From assembly GCA_905250125.1 (NCBI GenBank), contig CAJNOL010001010.1, forward strand, positions 1 through 64,000: a stretch of 64,000 nt of DNA. The letters run 5' to 3'. Below, in pieces: positions 1 to 12,411 of this stretch (its first letter is position 1; each line of letters begins with the position of its first letter). The notes beneath the pieces are model-generated. The model worked only from the letters and a program-made list of their open reading frames with translations, searched no databases and was not told the DNA's origin. This stretch comes from Rotaria sordida (lineage: Eukaryota; Rotifera; Eurotatoria; Philodinida; Philodinidae). Both the position numbers and the translations under genes were made by a program.

Positions 1-1008
1 TTTCCATTGACTTTGTAAAACGATAAAGCAATGTCAACTCTAGATAGCACTAAAAGCCGAATTATTTCTCTTATTTGTTTTAGAGCTATTCAAAAAATGC
101 CCATGGGCATTTAACTCTGATATGGACTATAGAAAATAATTGTTTATCTCATGCATAAATAATATATGTACATAATGAAGCATCAAGATTTTCCGAAAAA
201 AAAAATTTCCGCGTTCAGCGTGGTCTTGTGCCCAACTATCAACCAAAAATTCAGTTTTTTTGAAAGTCAAAAAATACATTTCACATACTTTTTATGATAA
301 CAAACAATACATTTTCACTCTTATCATACGTTATAGTTGGATTTATGGTCGTATTCCTTATTATTATTGGTCTTATCTATTCAGTTCGACTATGAATATG
401 ATTAACAGCTTTATTCATTAGAAGATATTTTCCTTCGTTACATAATCCATCAATAAAATCATCAAGATCTAGTGCTCAAAACATAATACTAGCTAAACCT
501 GTATCTTTAGCATATCGAAAATCAAATGCTTAAGCATCACTCTGTAATAAGGGAGAGTGTGAGTAGAGATATCCGAGACCAAGCTTTTCTGGTTCCGGCC
601 TTCATCCTGGTCCCGCTAAAATTTTTTTGGTTTCGGTGCTGTACATCTCTAGATGTGGCTCTTTTTTTTGGACCGTATCCACCAACACCGACGCCCACAC
701 GCCACACCCATCCGTTCATACTTAGAATCGGATCGACAAACCAGTACCGAATAAGTCAGTCCATATTAATCAACAATAATCCAAAATATTCATTTACAGA
801 AGTCTCTTGTTATACACACTTATTTTATTTAATAGCAAAAAGAAAAAAGATCGGTTTCATCGCTTTTTATAAGTACATGGTTATTTGAGAAAAAAAGGTA
901 AACAAAAAAGCTCATAATAGGACAAAAAAAATATATATAGAAGAAATGACTTAACATACAAATTTATTAAAATATATATATTTACGTATATATCTTTATC
1001 TTTAGATT
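1..1008. other. 3' flank of CUL4, no gene seen
   Basis: AT-rich spacer with no supported gene. The open frames near 526-888 are low complexity and match no family I know. A GC-richer patch at about 570-740 has short motifs resembling the minisatellite inside CUL4 intron 11 (about 2490-2615), so it may be repeat debris. A minus-strand AATAAA (plus strand tttatt, 963-968) lies about 40 bp past the CUL4 stop and is a candidate poly(A) signal. Confidence 0.5.
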
Positions 1009-4000
1009 TTAGGCAACATATTCATATACATTAGCATTATCCGATGATCGTTTCATATATTCACGTTCGAGTAAACTTTCAATTCGTGTTTTAACAATTC
1101 CTGTCTAAAATAATAAAGAAAATAAGAAACTAAAAAACAAAACAAAAAAGAATTTATTCATACAGATATTGGAAATTTTAATTGAGCAAAAACTTCAGAT
1201 ATTAATTGAGCATGTGCAAGTGTTTTACGTGTTTTCATTATTCGTACAACAGCAGCATCAATTTGATAATGACGATCTTGTACAACACGTTCTGTTGTTG
1301 AAGTATTTTCTTCAGGCTAAAAAAAAAACAAGATTTCTTTTAAAAGAAAAACACAATGAATCTTTTCTACGAACTGTTTCTTTTAATTGTACTTGATTTA
1401 TTTTTATACGTATTAATTTATGATCAAATGATGTATTTAATGTAAATCGATCATTTACATTAATATCTTTACTCTAGACAAAAAAAAACAAAATAATAAT
1501 AATCAAAACAATCATATTCTTTACCAATGGTTTTTTATTTAATAAACGAATTTTTCCACAAGCTAAGGATTGTAAAGTTCGTTGTAATTCTGCTTCTTCT
1601 AGAAAAAAAAGAAGAAACATTTATATGAATAGAATAATAAAAAGATTACGAACGAATTTTCGTATGTTCTTGAATATCTTTATAACTAAGATCAATATGT
1701 TGATTAAAAAGAAGAAGAACAAGCGCTTGATAAAGTGATACTTGAAATTCTTTAATTGTCTAAAAAAAAACAAGTTTGTTTTAATTTTCATTTCAATTAA
1801 AAAAAAAGAAAAAATCAAACCTTTTCTTTTAACCATCCTTTTAATAAACAATGATCTAATGAATATTGCCATTGAAGTTTTCTTCCTGTATGTTTACTTA
1901 AATAAAATTTTGTAAATATTTCTTGTAAATGACAAAGCTTAAAGAAATATTTTTTAGAAAAAATAAATATAAAGATAAATAAATCATTTACTTCAGCCGG
2001 TAGAATAGCACTAACTGGTTGATATGTTGGCCAAAAACCCATTGTTAATACAGAAACAAACATACTTATATTTCCAGGTACTTCACGACTATGCCAATGC
2101 TAAAAAGAATGTTAATTAGGAAGAATATACCTGTCCTTCGATTTGGAACGTTACCTATCGGTAGATTCAATAGCCCGACATCGTTTCTACAACTAAGACT
2201 AGCTAGAGTGTGAACATGAGTCTTCTCTTCAACTACACGCACATCCGTTCTTCACTATCATTTAATGACTATTAACTCTATTTATAGGCGAAATTTTAAG
2301 CCAAAACTCTTAATGATATGCGTGTCAAGAAAAATTCCAGTAAAACTGTCACGGCTCTTCACCAGTAGACCATGGGCTCTGAGATTTTTTCTTATCTCAA
2401 TATAATCTATCGAATAAGATAGCAATGAATGAAAATGAAGCTGGACTAGCCATAAGCGGGATCAATCGTTTTTAATCCCGAGCAAAAACAAACTTCGTCT
2501 CGATCAGAAAAAGTTTGCTTTCGGTCTCGGCCGGAAAAAAATTTGGTCCGGATTCCTGCCAGAAAAAGTTCGATCCCGGTCCCAATCAGAAAAAAATTGA
2601 TCCTCGGGTCGGAATTAACTTGCCCATATCTAAGCTGAACATCCCGGATACCTTCCTTGTTAGGCGCTTGATTTTCATCTTTACTTATAACTTATTATTA
2701 AACTTTAGTTGATTTTTCTTATTTCATCTATTTAAAATTTATCTTACTTGTTCAAATGCTGTCATAATATCTTTAGATAATTCCATATCTTTAAACATGC
2801 CTTCAAGTTTACTTGTAAATACATTTCCACATTCTAGAAATAGAAAAACAAATGAATCAAATAATTAAAAAAGTATATTTATCTATAATTGAAAATGAAA
2901 ATTTTCGAACCTTGTTTAAGTTTAAGTAACATAGATTTTTCAGCATCAACAGATGCACTTTTTCCAACTAATAAACGTTTTGCTAAATCTTTTTTATAAA
3001 ATGCTTCAAATACATCTTTACCATGAATAAAACGAAATAGAATAAGTAATTTATCAAGAATTTTTTCTAATTCTTCTTCTGATGCTTCTTTATTTCCAGA
3101 ACGTAATCTTGCATCTACAGCTTTAGCTACAAAAAATAAAGAACAAATATATCAAAATGATATAATCAATTAAGAAAAATATCAAACCAATTAATTCAGC
3201 TGGTTTATTAGTACGTTGATTTATAAAATGTTCAAATGAATCTTTAAGTATATTAGAAAATTTTTCATTATCATGAAAACATTCATGAAGAAAACGATCT
3301 AATTTTTCTTTAAATTCAAGTAATTCATCAACCATTTTATCATCTTTATCAACATCAACTATAAGTGCACTACCATATGTCTTCAAAAAAAAAAAAAAGA
3401 ATAAATAAATAAAAAAAACAATTTATTTTTTTGTTACTTTTATATAATTTCCAAATGCTTCACGAAGATCACTAATACCAACTTGACCAATTCGTAGAAA
3501 TAAATCATACATTAATGCAATTGATGTATAACGATTTTCATTAATAAGTATATTAAAACCTTTTGAAAGTATATTTTTAATATGAAGTGTAATTATATTA
3601 TTTTCAACAATATGAATAAGTTGAACTCTAAGAAATAAAAGTGAACACAAAAAGAAAAATTGAATATTTTTTATTTTACTTTGTTGATTGATCAATATAA
3701 TTTGTTAGTCTTGCTTGTTCTTCACGAATACGACGATCAACATGTATAAGATATTGACTAATTTCTAATGTTTGAATTAATTGACGACCTTCATTATGAT
3801 AAAGTTCTTCAGTTGATTGTAAAAATGATGGTTCAAAATCTTTTCGATAAAGCTAAAAATAAATAAAAGAATTTCACTTTACTAAAAAACAAGAAGCACT
3901 TAAATCTATTTTTGTATGGAAAAAAACTATTTTAATTATGAAAAATCTATATAAACAGACAAAGTCACCTTCTATAATACATCATATAGCCGACCTCTCA

Positions 4001-6226
4001 TACTATCTTATCAGATTTCGAAGCGGGCTGCATGATCCAACGAAATATTTTGTCGGGCCATAAAAAAGTGCCCCGATTTCGAGGTCTTCTATCTATATCA
4101 CCATTTGAATCAAGTCCGTATTCCTTGCTGTGAAAGAAAAACGAATTTGCTTAAGGAACCTTACCTCAACAAATTCATCTTGCCAAAGAAGAGTTCGGCG
4201 GTTTCAAAAAGATTGGAACCGAAATCGTTAAATTATCAAATAGATACAAAAATACTTAAATCTTCATTTTTTTCATTCTTGAGATTAAACATTTCAGTAT
4301 ATATGTATAACATTGTTTTGTTTAAGTACTCAAATATGTATCGTCTTTAATCTTAGTTCTACCAAGTCTATTTTAGAGACAGCAGTATTCAGACTTCCTA
4401 AAAAGGAAATTTCAGAAATTTCGGAGATTTCAAGTATTTGTGTTCTGAATTTTACGTTACTTCCTAAAATGATGTAATTTTAGAAATTTTTGCGATTATG
4501 TACTTACAGAAATTTCTGAAATTACAGAAATTGCTAAAATTTCCAATATGTCTAAAAACTTTTGATTTGCACTGCTATATAGTTATCGAGCTGATGGAAA
4601 TTTCAGAAATGTGGGTAATTTCCTCTTTTGGAAATCTGAACATACCTCCTATTATAAGATAACCGACAACCATTAATGTATTTTGGATATTCTTATGTAA
4701 AAATTTCGAAGTTTTCGAGTTGGATAGTTTCAATCCACAACAAAAATTTATTTCAATTAGATTAGTAATGATTCATTATATTGCGAACTAACAAATTGAA
4801 CTGGTTTCATATTTGGAAGCTGAAAAAATATTAAGATATTTTCGTTCAATTTCTCTTTTCTACAATGGAGTGCAGATGATGGACCCCGATTGGTAGTGCT
4901 AGAGTTAATATCAACAATTCAATAATGAAAATTTCTCAAAATAGATTTAAAATTTTCGTATCTCTATTTAATGATTTCAATTCCATGTGATATTTTTGGA
5001 ACTGAAGTTTCAGTTCCAGGTAATTTTTGGTAAAACTTACGGATTCTATCATGTTCTAACTCTTGACATGACAAAACAGTCATTAGTTACAATGAAGTTC
5101 CTTCGAGAATTCTGAGATGAACAATTCAAAAGAAAAAAAGATTGTAACTTACATGAAGATCAATTAACATACGAATAAGATTTTTAATTAAATTTCGATC
5201 AATTGTTTCGCCTCGTCTTTCTTGTTCAATTAATTTAAGAATACCATTGATACATCTACATATGAAAACATACAAAACAAAAATCCTTCAATATATCACA
5301 ATTCTTACCTATTTGAAATAATTGAATTTTGCATAATATAACGACGAAATAAATCTTGATTAAGTTCCCTTAAACAAAAAAAAAAGTATTTTCCAAAAAT
5401 AAAAACGTCTAGGATAAATTAAATACCATATACTTGGTACAGCTGCATGTAAAACATACGTTCGATCAAGAACAATAAATAATTGACGGATAAGACTCTA
5501 AAAAAAAAAAATTGAAATGATTTTTTATTATTAAATTTCTTACTGATCGTATAATATGATCATTCCAAATAGAATTAAGTACACGAAGATAATCATTACT
5601 GTCATTTGTTTCACTAAAGATACAAATATTATTTTGAAATTTTAATTAAAAAAGAAAAAAAGGTTTACTTAAGTAAAATAGGTAGAAATGTTTGAATATG
5701 TTCATCAAGTACTTTTCTTAAATTATCATAAAGAAGAGTTGGTGGTGATGAATTTGTATCATTTGTTGATGTTGTACATAAATGATCAATATGACGATAA
5801 AGTTGTTCTTCATTTGTTGGACTTGTTGTACCATTAAGTATAGCTTCTAATGCTTGTTTAAGTAATGGCCATATTTTATCAAAATAATCTGATGGTAATA
5901 GAAGTGATGAAGCTAATAAAACAAAATAAATAAATAAACAAATAAAATGTTTCTATTTTTCTTTTTTTTGTTTTTCTATACGAACTTTTTAAATTTTTAA
6001 TAACAAGTTTTTTAGTTGAATTTGATGAAATAAAAGATGATGAACCATTTGGATAACGATTACGTGTTTCTTTATCCATTAAATCTGTAGTACTATTATG
6101 TTGATGCTTTAATTTTTTTATTGGTGGTGATGAAGATTTTGTTGATGATATTGGTTCTTCAAATGAACTATTTGGATGATCGCGTTTCAAGCGAATCGAT
6201 GAATTTTTACCACTAGTTTTTGACAT
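1009..6226 (-). CDS. CUL4: Cullin-4 scaffold of CRL4 ubiquitin ligase
   Basis: Scaffold of the CRL4 (DDB1-RBX1) E3 ubiquitin ligase, acting mainly in the nucleus in DNA repair, replication licensing and chromatin regulation. Eighteen exons (5' to 3'): 6226-5986, 5912-5669, 5613-5544, 5497-5427, 5368-5309, 5255-5153, 3852-3680, 3627-3438, 3380-3188, 3126-2911, 2833-2748, 2099-1992, 1937-1821, 1759-1654, 1598-1525, 1473-1393, 1316-1164, 1104-1009. They sum to 2382 nt, encoding 793 aa (human CUL4A is 759). Visible landmarks are a basic Ser-rich N-terminus, KKLVIKNL, the cullin-homology stretch [41 protein letters not shown], and a winged-helix end with the neddylation context [10 protein letters not shown] and terminal EYVA. 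The N-terminus and WPTYQP favour CUL4 over CUL1-3. Intron 6 (1.3 kb) and intron 11 (0.65 kb) carry repeats; the other introns are about 40-90 bp. Confidence 0.93.
2490..2615. repeat. Degenerate about 27-bp minisatellite in CUL4 intron 11
   Basis: Four to five diverged units of about 26-28 bp, each with a C/G-rich half (for example tcggtctcggccgg) followed by a run such as gaaaaaaatttgg or agaaaaagttcga. The patch is much more GC-rich than the surrounding intron. Confidence 0.6.
4189..4340. repeat. Dispersed MITE-like repeat, copy in CUL4 intron 6
   Basis: It shares the block atcaaatagatacaaaaat, then tgagattaaacatttcagta and tatatgtata, with the foldback element in the PARN-like intron at 23446-23704. 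Two unlinked introns carrying the same sequence mark it as a dispersed repeat. The open frame at 4105-4350 falls mainly in this repeat and is not a gene. Confidence 0.6.
4388..4650. repeat. Foldback (MITE-like) element rich in GAAATTTC
   Basis: The left end ttcagacttcc followed by aaggaaatt matches the reverse complement of the right end (ttcagatttcc, gaggaaatt). The interior is built of many short palindromic blocks such as gaaatttcagaaatttc and gaaatttctgaaatt. It lies in CUL4 intron 6. Insertion limits are not exact. Confidence 0.6.
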
Positions 6227-7092
6227 TCACAAATATAGGAACGTCAAGATTTAATTGGGATAGGGAAGGGTTATTTATAATGAATAAAAAGTTTGAAAAC
6301 AAAAAAAACGATACAGTTTAATTTTTTTTTTTATTGTTTTATTTCTTCCAGTAATGATAAATAATAGAAGTAAATTTTTAATATAGAACAAAAAAAACGA
6401 ATTATTGTCTTTTTCTTGTGTTTTGCTTGCTTGTTTAAATGACTAGCCGATTATTTCCAGAGTATAAATAACAAACAGCTGATTACATAAAACTTGTATT
6501 CAATTGGTTATATTTCCAGCAATCAAAAAAATAGTTATAAATTGTCATAGTAAAACTTCTCAATCTATAAATTGTTTATTTGATCTTTATGATATATGTT
6601 GTCAAAGATTTCTTTAGTTTTTATTTTTTGTTACGTTTTATACTTTCAAACATATCATGAAATCAAAAGAACTACATGATGAGAATTCTTTTTTTATTAT
6701 GATCAACTTTTTTTTGAATTATTCTTTATGCTTTCAATCTAAAAAATTGAATAAATATTCGACAATGAATTATCTTGCAAAATAAACGTGAAAAGATTTC
6801 ATTCGTAAAAATGCATTACAAAATTAAAAATATTCTCTGTGAGACAATAAATATGATTAGTAAATATCTATAGCATGATAACAAAAGAAAACTTGTTCGA
6901 TAAACAATTTATATTTTGATACATATTAAAGAAAGAAAAAGTCTGTCAATGATTTTTTCATAGATAATATTTTATTTACTTGAATAAAGCCCTCTGAATG
7001 TAAACTAAATTTAAAAATTCAAGTTTATTTATTTACACAATACTCATTTTAATGAAAATTCTTTTTTTTTTTTGTTTACAATACACTAAAAT
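6227..7092. other. Spacer between NPHP1 3' end and CUL4 5' end
   Basis: AT-rich spacer between two minus-strand genes. It should hold the CUL4 promoter near its left end and the NPHP1 3' UTR at its right end. A minus-strand AATAAA (plus strand tttatt at 7024-7029) sits about 65 bp past the NPHP1 stop. No other gene or repeat was recognised. Confidence 0.5.
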
Positions 7093-10000
7093 CTAAGCTA
7101 CAATATCATTTGTAAAATCATGAATATATCTTTCTAATGTAAAACCAATTTCATCTGTTGTAAATGGTGTCCATTTATCTGTTAGAGTAGGATCAAGTAA
7201 TAATGAAAGAATATCATCTCCAGGCTTTTTTTTTCTTGGTAATAATCGTTTAATTGTATTATTAATTAAATGTCGTCGTTCATTTAATGTTATTTTATCA
7301 TGAAAATCATATAATGGTAATTGTCGATATTGAAGAAGAGGATATGTAAATAATTCATATGTATTTATAAATAATTTTCGTTGTTGTTGTAAACTTGATG
7401 ATGATGGAAGATAACGATCTTTTCTTAAACGATATAATCGATTTAATGTATATATAAGATCAGGTTGTAATAATGATTGAAGAAATGTACTTAAAAATAT
7501 TGATGATATTGGTGTTGTTGATAGACCAGTTGGATGATGACGTTCATGTAATTGATATGCAAGTTCATTTCGAAAAAAAACTACAGGTCTTATTAAATTT
7601 ATTGGAATAATAATTGATTGAGTTGGTAAATTATCATAAAGTAAATCAATATCATCTTCACGTGATTCAATTGAAAATTTAATACGTGCTCGTTTAAAAC
7701 GATCAATCATACCTGATATACCATCAGAACGAAGAACTTTATATTGAGCATCAAGTAGAACATTTGTTTCGTCTATATGTCCACCTTTTAAAAGTTCATT
7801 ATAACCTTTTGTATTAGTTATTAATGGTGGTTCATCATCATCAATTGAAACCATTGACCAACCACAACCAATTTCACATTTTTCCTGTGTTACTGTTGAT
7901 TGACACCATTGTGATAATTCTATAAGTAATTTTAAATGTCGACCAGAAATAGGTACATTTGAACGTATAAGTAATTCAGGTTGTTCATCACTTAATGTAT
8001 TTATATCATTACGTACAAAATGCCAATCTTCAGTTAAATCTCGGTCATCAACTTTTGATGGAATAAGTGCTCGAATTGTATGAATGTTCGAAATGATATC
8101 AACACCATCAAAAAGACATACACGAACACATCGATCGAGAACACGAATCTATATAAAATGAAATATTTACTATATAAAATTTAAAAAAAAAACATATCAT
8201 TCGAATCAATTGAGCGAAAAACACATACCAAATATATTCTAACTATTATTGAAAAAAACAAAGAACAATATTTTATTAATAAAATGAAAACAATTCAATG
8301 TTTTGTTTGTTTTTTTTCTTTTAGTTTTGTAATTCTCTTCTTTTTTCACTTTTTATAATATATAGAAAATTTTTTACCTGGTCACCTTTGGCTCGAGGTA
8401 TTTTAACACATTCTTTAAGTGTAAGAACTTTTTGATGTGTTACTTGTTGTACTTGTAATCTATCTCTATCAGTACGCCAATAAAGATCAACAAAAGCAAG
8501 GTTTGATTCAGTCATTTTTGGTACAAGACTTCGCCATAATTGATATTCTTCAATTTGACTTAATTCTGCTAAATCTGATGATATAAAACCAGCAGGAATA
8601 TTATTTTTATCTTTAAATGCAGCAACAAGTGTTATTGCTGATGTACTTGGTTTTATTCGACGTCGTATTTGTTGTTTAGATAACAATTGAATAAGATTAA
8701 TTGGTACTAAACCTTCTTTTTGTGTTTGAATATTTTTAAATAACCACCAATCATCAGAACGTTGTTCAACAAGTGTTACAATATCATCTTTACGTACAGT
8801 TAAATCACCAGTTTGTTCACCAGTAAAATTTTGTGTAACAAGAAATTGTGTTCCTGGTGGATATTTATTTGTTCGAAGTTCTTGTACATAAGCATTAACT
8901 ACTGTTGGTTCTTCTTCTTGTTCATCATAATCATGATCAGATATTTCTTCTTCACGATCATCTGGTTCACGTAAATGTCGAAGTTCTTCTTCTTCTTCTT
9001 CAAAATAGGAATCTTCTTCTTCATCTTCTTCACTTTCATCATCTCGTTTTTTTTTAGTTATAGAAGGTTCAGGACGTCCTTTTGGACTTTGTGTTTTTCG
9101 ACGTGATGCTGGAGGAGGTGGTGGTGGTATTACAGCTGTAGTTTTTTTAATTTTTGGTGATGAAGATGGTGCTAAATCAGTTTTTATTTCTGGTATTTTT
9201 TTACTACTACGTGGTGTTGCTGGTGAACGTGATCGACGATCATGACTAGGAAGATCTTTATCGTGTTCATCTGTTAATGTTTGACTTTTAAGTTCATTTA
9301 ATAATCGACGATCATCATTAGCAGCATCATCATCTTCATCGTCACTTGCATCACTTTCATCATCAGATACTTCGATTTTTTTTCGACTTGGAATAATTGG
9401 TTCAGTTTTCTTCGTTAATTGAGATGGTGATGTTTTGGATTCTGAAAATAAATAAATTGTTTTTTTTTTCAACATATTATTTAGAAATTTTGTTTTTTTA
9501 CCTTTCTTTTTATCTAACACTACATCTTCATCACTTTCATCTTCCTCATCCTCCTCATCTTCGTCTTCGTCTTCATCATCACTTTCTACTGCATCTTTCG
9601 TCTTTTCTTGTACTGTATCAATTGTTTTATCAATAGGTTGTGATGTTGTTGGTGCTGTCGGCGTCGTAGTATCAAGTGATTGTTTTGGTGATGATTTCTT
9701 TTTACTACCAAATGGAAGTTTTCTTATTAGTGCTCCAACTCCTGTTGTAGTTTCCTTTTCAGTTGTTGCACGTGGAGCAGCTATAGGTTGAGCATCGGCA
9801 GGTGTTGCTGTAGTTTGAAGATCGGCTGTAGATCCACTAGTTACTGGTATTGTTCCAGTTGCTCTTTCAAGATGTTTATCAGCGTGATTAAGATCTTTTG
9901 AAAGATTTGTTAAAGTTTTTAATGCATTTTTTTTTGTTTTTTCAAATTGTTTTGTTGGTACATTTGGATCTGTATCTTTTGTCATAGAATCTATTTGTTT

Positions 10001-10282
10001 TTGAAGATTGGTAACACGTTCATTTAAATCTCGAATTTGTGTACGACCTTCGACTGATCGATCACGATTAGCAGCAGCGTTTTTTCGTCCAGTATCGATT
10101 TTTTCCAAGGTTTTTTTTGCATTATCAACATCTTTTTTTAATTGATCAACTTCGTTCATTAATTGTACAATTGATTTTCCTGATGGCGAAGCAACTGCTG
10201 CTGCTGCTGCTGTATCCGCCGATGGTGGAGCTAAAGGACCTAATAGAGCAGATATGCCTCCTGTAGGAGCTGCCATGTTCAA
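7093..10282 (-). CDS. NPHP1: Nephrocystin-1 (ciliary transition-zone protein)
   Basis: Adaptor of the ciliary transition zone and cell junctions; the human orthologue is mutated in nephronophthisis. Three exons, 10282-9502, 9441-8378 and 8148-7093, give 966 aa (human 732; the extra length is mostly low-complexity acidic linker). In order: an N-terminal coiled coil (about residues 35-150), a long Ser/Thr/Lys- and Asp/Glu-rich region, an SH3 domain (GDLTVRKDDIVTLVEQ, DDWWLFKN, GLVPINLIQLL), then the conserved C-terminal nephrocystin region (LAFVDLYWRTDRDRLQVQ, IGCGWSMVSIDDDEPPL, YELFTYPLLQYR). Domain order and the C-terminal motifs identify the family. Intron 1 (9442-9501) is 60 nt with no in-frame stop, so its retention would keep the frame. 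The start ATG opens the frame directly before the coiled coil. Confidence 0.9.
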
Positions 10283-10744
10283 GGTAAAATTGTTCTGTAG
10301 TCGATATGAACTGATTCAACCCTGTCTACTTTGTCAATGTAAAGTATCTTGGCAACTACACTTCTAATGATGATAATATGTGTTTTGAGCTTTATTGAAT
10401 TTATCTCTCACAAATAATTTTCAAGTAAAATTAGGATTTATTATTTTATTCATTTCTCTTTTTTTCAAGAATATGTGTTGTAACTGAGCAGGTTATTAGT
10501 GACCTCTATCGACTAACAATTCATGAATGAATAAATATATATGGAATGAAGAAGTCCTAGTTATACATTACAGTCAACATTCGAATTCGATCAAAATCTG
10601 AAGTTGTCTGGATGGTATTAGAATTTGACTAGAAATAAATTGATCAAGTCAAAAATAGTCATAGTCTGAACAAAAAAAAAGAAGTGCTCGTTGTTTCATT
10701 TCACAACGTATTATTTATTACAGTTCATATTATTGAGTCATATT

Positions 10745-10930
10745 TGCACATGATTAGAACTGGTCCGGTTGGTTTCAGATCTGAAAATTGTGTAGGATGT
10801 ACGAATCACCGAATATAAAAAACCAGAAAAAAAGTATCCTATATACTCGAAGCGACTATCCAAGTACGATTCGATCTGATTCACGTCCATAAATTTTGAA
10901 CCTTGCAGGTTCTAATGGCTACAGATCGTA
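10745..10930 (+). repeat. Dispersed repeat family, copy 1 of 3
   Basis: It shares tatccaagtacgattcgat with the reverse complement of about 20125-20185, and a block around ttttgaacc followed by tctaatgg with about 16910-16940 in the USP intron. Degenerate non-coding repeat; the ends are not defined. Confidence 0.5.
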
Positions 10931-10979
10931 AGATCTCAGGATAAAACGAGGAATGTAGTATCACTAATGAAGTCTGCAG

Positions 10980-11215
10980 AAAAGTCTTAAACTCTTACAA
11001 TAAACTATTCCCAATAAAATCTGCTTCTGTGCTAAGTTTCAATTCGACATTTGAAAATCAATTTTCTAGTTGTTCCTCAGAGGCGTCACAGAATTGAGTT
11101 AAAAATGCCGTATCTTCATAGCAATAAGCCAAACACCTAAACTCTTTAACATATTCATATCTCACTAAAATCTGCACGATGCACATACAGGTGTTTGCAA
11201 AAAAACTAAAACAAT
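10980..11215 (+). repeat. Dispersed inverted-repeat family, copy 1 of 3
   Basis: Resembles 31055-31215 and the right arm of the palindrome at 56935-57390. Shared order of blocks: tattccca, ctgtgc, ttcaattcga, atgccgtatct (atgcaatatct in the others), catagcaat, attcata. Strongly diverged copy. Confidence 0.5.
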
Positions 11216-11529
11216 GAAATAAAGGGAAGGTTATCCAAAATACATCGTAAATTAGTATCTGCATCAATAATCAATCATCATCTTCATGAATATAATTATA
11301 AGAATGTTTTACCATAACATACTCATATGTTAAAATCCAGTGACAAAAAAAGCCAACATGTACAATGAACTAAACAACATAAAAATAAAGATTTTACACA
11401 TACAATTTTTACAAATGAATCTTCATTTCAACTTTTTCCTAATACTAATCGTCCTTGGTCAAAACATTCAAATGTGATGAATTAAAATGTGCGTCAAAAA
11501 ATCGTCAAAAAATTCCATACACTTGAAAA

Positions 11530-11930
11530 TTACTTTCAACCTGTTGCTAGACGTAAGTAATAAACGAAAACAATGTAATATTGCTATTTATTTTTTCACT
11601 TTACGACAATTTCGTCAAAATTGATGTCTATAACAAGACAACAATCCAGAATATCGGAGTAATATTTGTAGACAATTTATCAGCGATAAATGTATCGGAA
11701 TTGTTAGATTGGCCATCGAACAGTCCTAATGTTAATATGGTCGATCATAAAACGAAAAATTGAAAAAAGAAAACCGAAAAATATTAATGATCTTGAACAT
11801 TTCTTAGCTGAAGAATTTTAAAATGTTGAAATTAATATTGTAAAATAATTGTATAATGTCCATGAAAGAAAGATGTTTGTCTCTTATTTCTTCTAAAGGT
11901 GAACGAATAAAATATTGAAATATGGTGTTC
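11530..11930 (+). pseudogene. Tc1/mariner-type transposase remnant
   Basis: The frame ending at 11763 carries DWPSNSPNVNMVDH, corresponding to the DWPxxSPDLNPIEN block around the last catalytic acid of Tc1/mariner DDE transposases. After a frame change, KRKPKNINDLEHFL and then an in-frame stop continue the C-terminal part typical of the family. The final Asn-Pro-Ile-Glu-Asn block is altered, the frame is broken and the N-terminal two thirds are missing, so it is inactive. Terminal repeats were not found. The family assignment rests on these two blocks. Confidence 0.65.
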
Positions 11931-12411
11931 GATAGTACTCGTCATAGGCTATCAAGCAATATATGAAACAATTTGATAGGGAAATACTGGCATAACAAGA
12001 TTTTCAAATTTTTTTTTGCAAACATCTGTAGGTCGGTTGAAACGTGATTAATCAATTGAAGAACTTCTTTCATAAGACAAAATTCAATAAACTATCATTC
12101 ATAAGATCTAATCTAGCATCACCAACATAAAAATTATCTAATATTTTTAAATTTCATAATTATTTAAAAATTTGTTCTTTTTTTTTCAATCAGAGATAAG
12201 AGACAAGAATTGTAAAGTTTATTTTATATATATATATATATTCTACATAAATAATGATCATACCAAAGAAAAGAATTTACATATAAAGGTAAGACGAGAT
12301 CTGTTGTTGTTATTGTTTAAATACGGAATGTAAATATAAGAAAATAAAGTTAACAGGGAACAAAAATGAACAACATCGAACATAGAAAAGAAAAATATTT
12401 ATTCTTTAATT

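Larger units (their letters stand above)
10283..12411. other. AP2M1-NPHP1 spacer, repeat-rich
   Basis: 2.1 kb between two minus-strand genes. It contains two dispersed repeats (about 10745-10930 and 10980-11215), a broken Tc1/mariner transposase remnant (about 11530-11930) and a short TA run near 12227. A minus-strand AATAAA (plus strand tttatt, 12398-12403) just past the AP2M1 stop is the likely poly(A) signal of that gene. No intact gene is seen. Confidence 0.6.

Noticed and set aside
526..888. 120-codon open frame and its antisense partner near the left end
   Set aside because: Low-complexity composition, no conserved motif and no partner exons; probably repeat-derived.
9397..9636. Plus-strand frame opposite NPHP1
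   Set aside because: It is the antisense shadow of the acidic, repeat-coded NPHP1 linker and has no features of its own.
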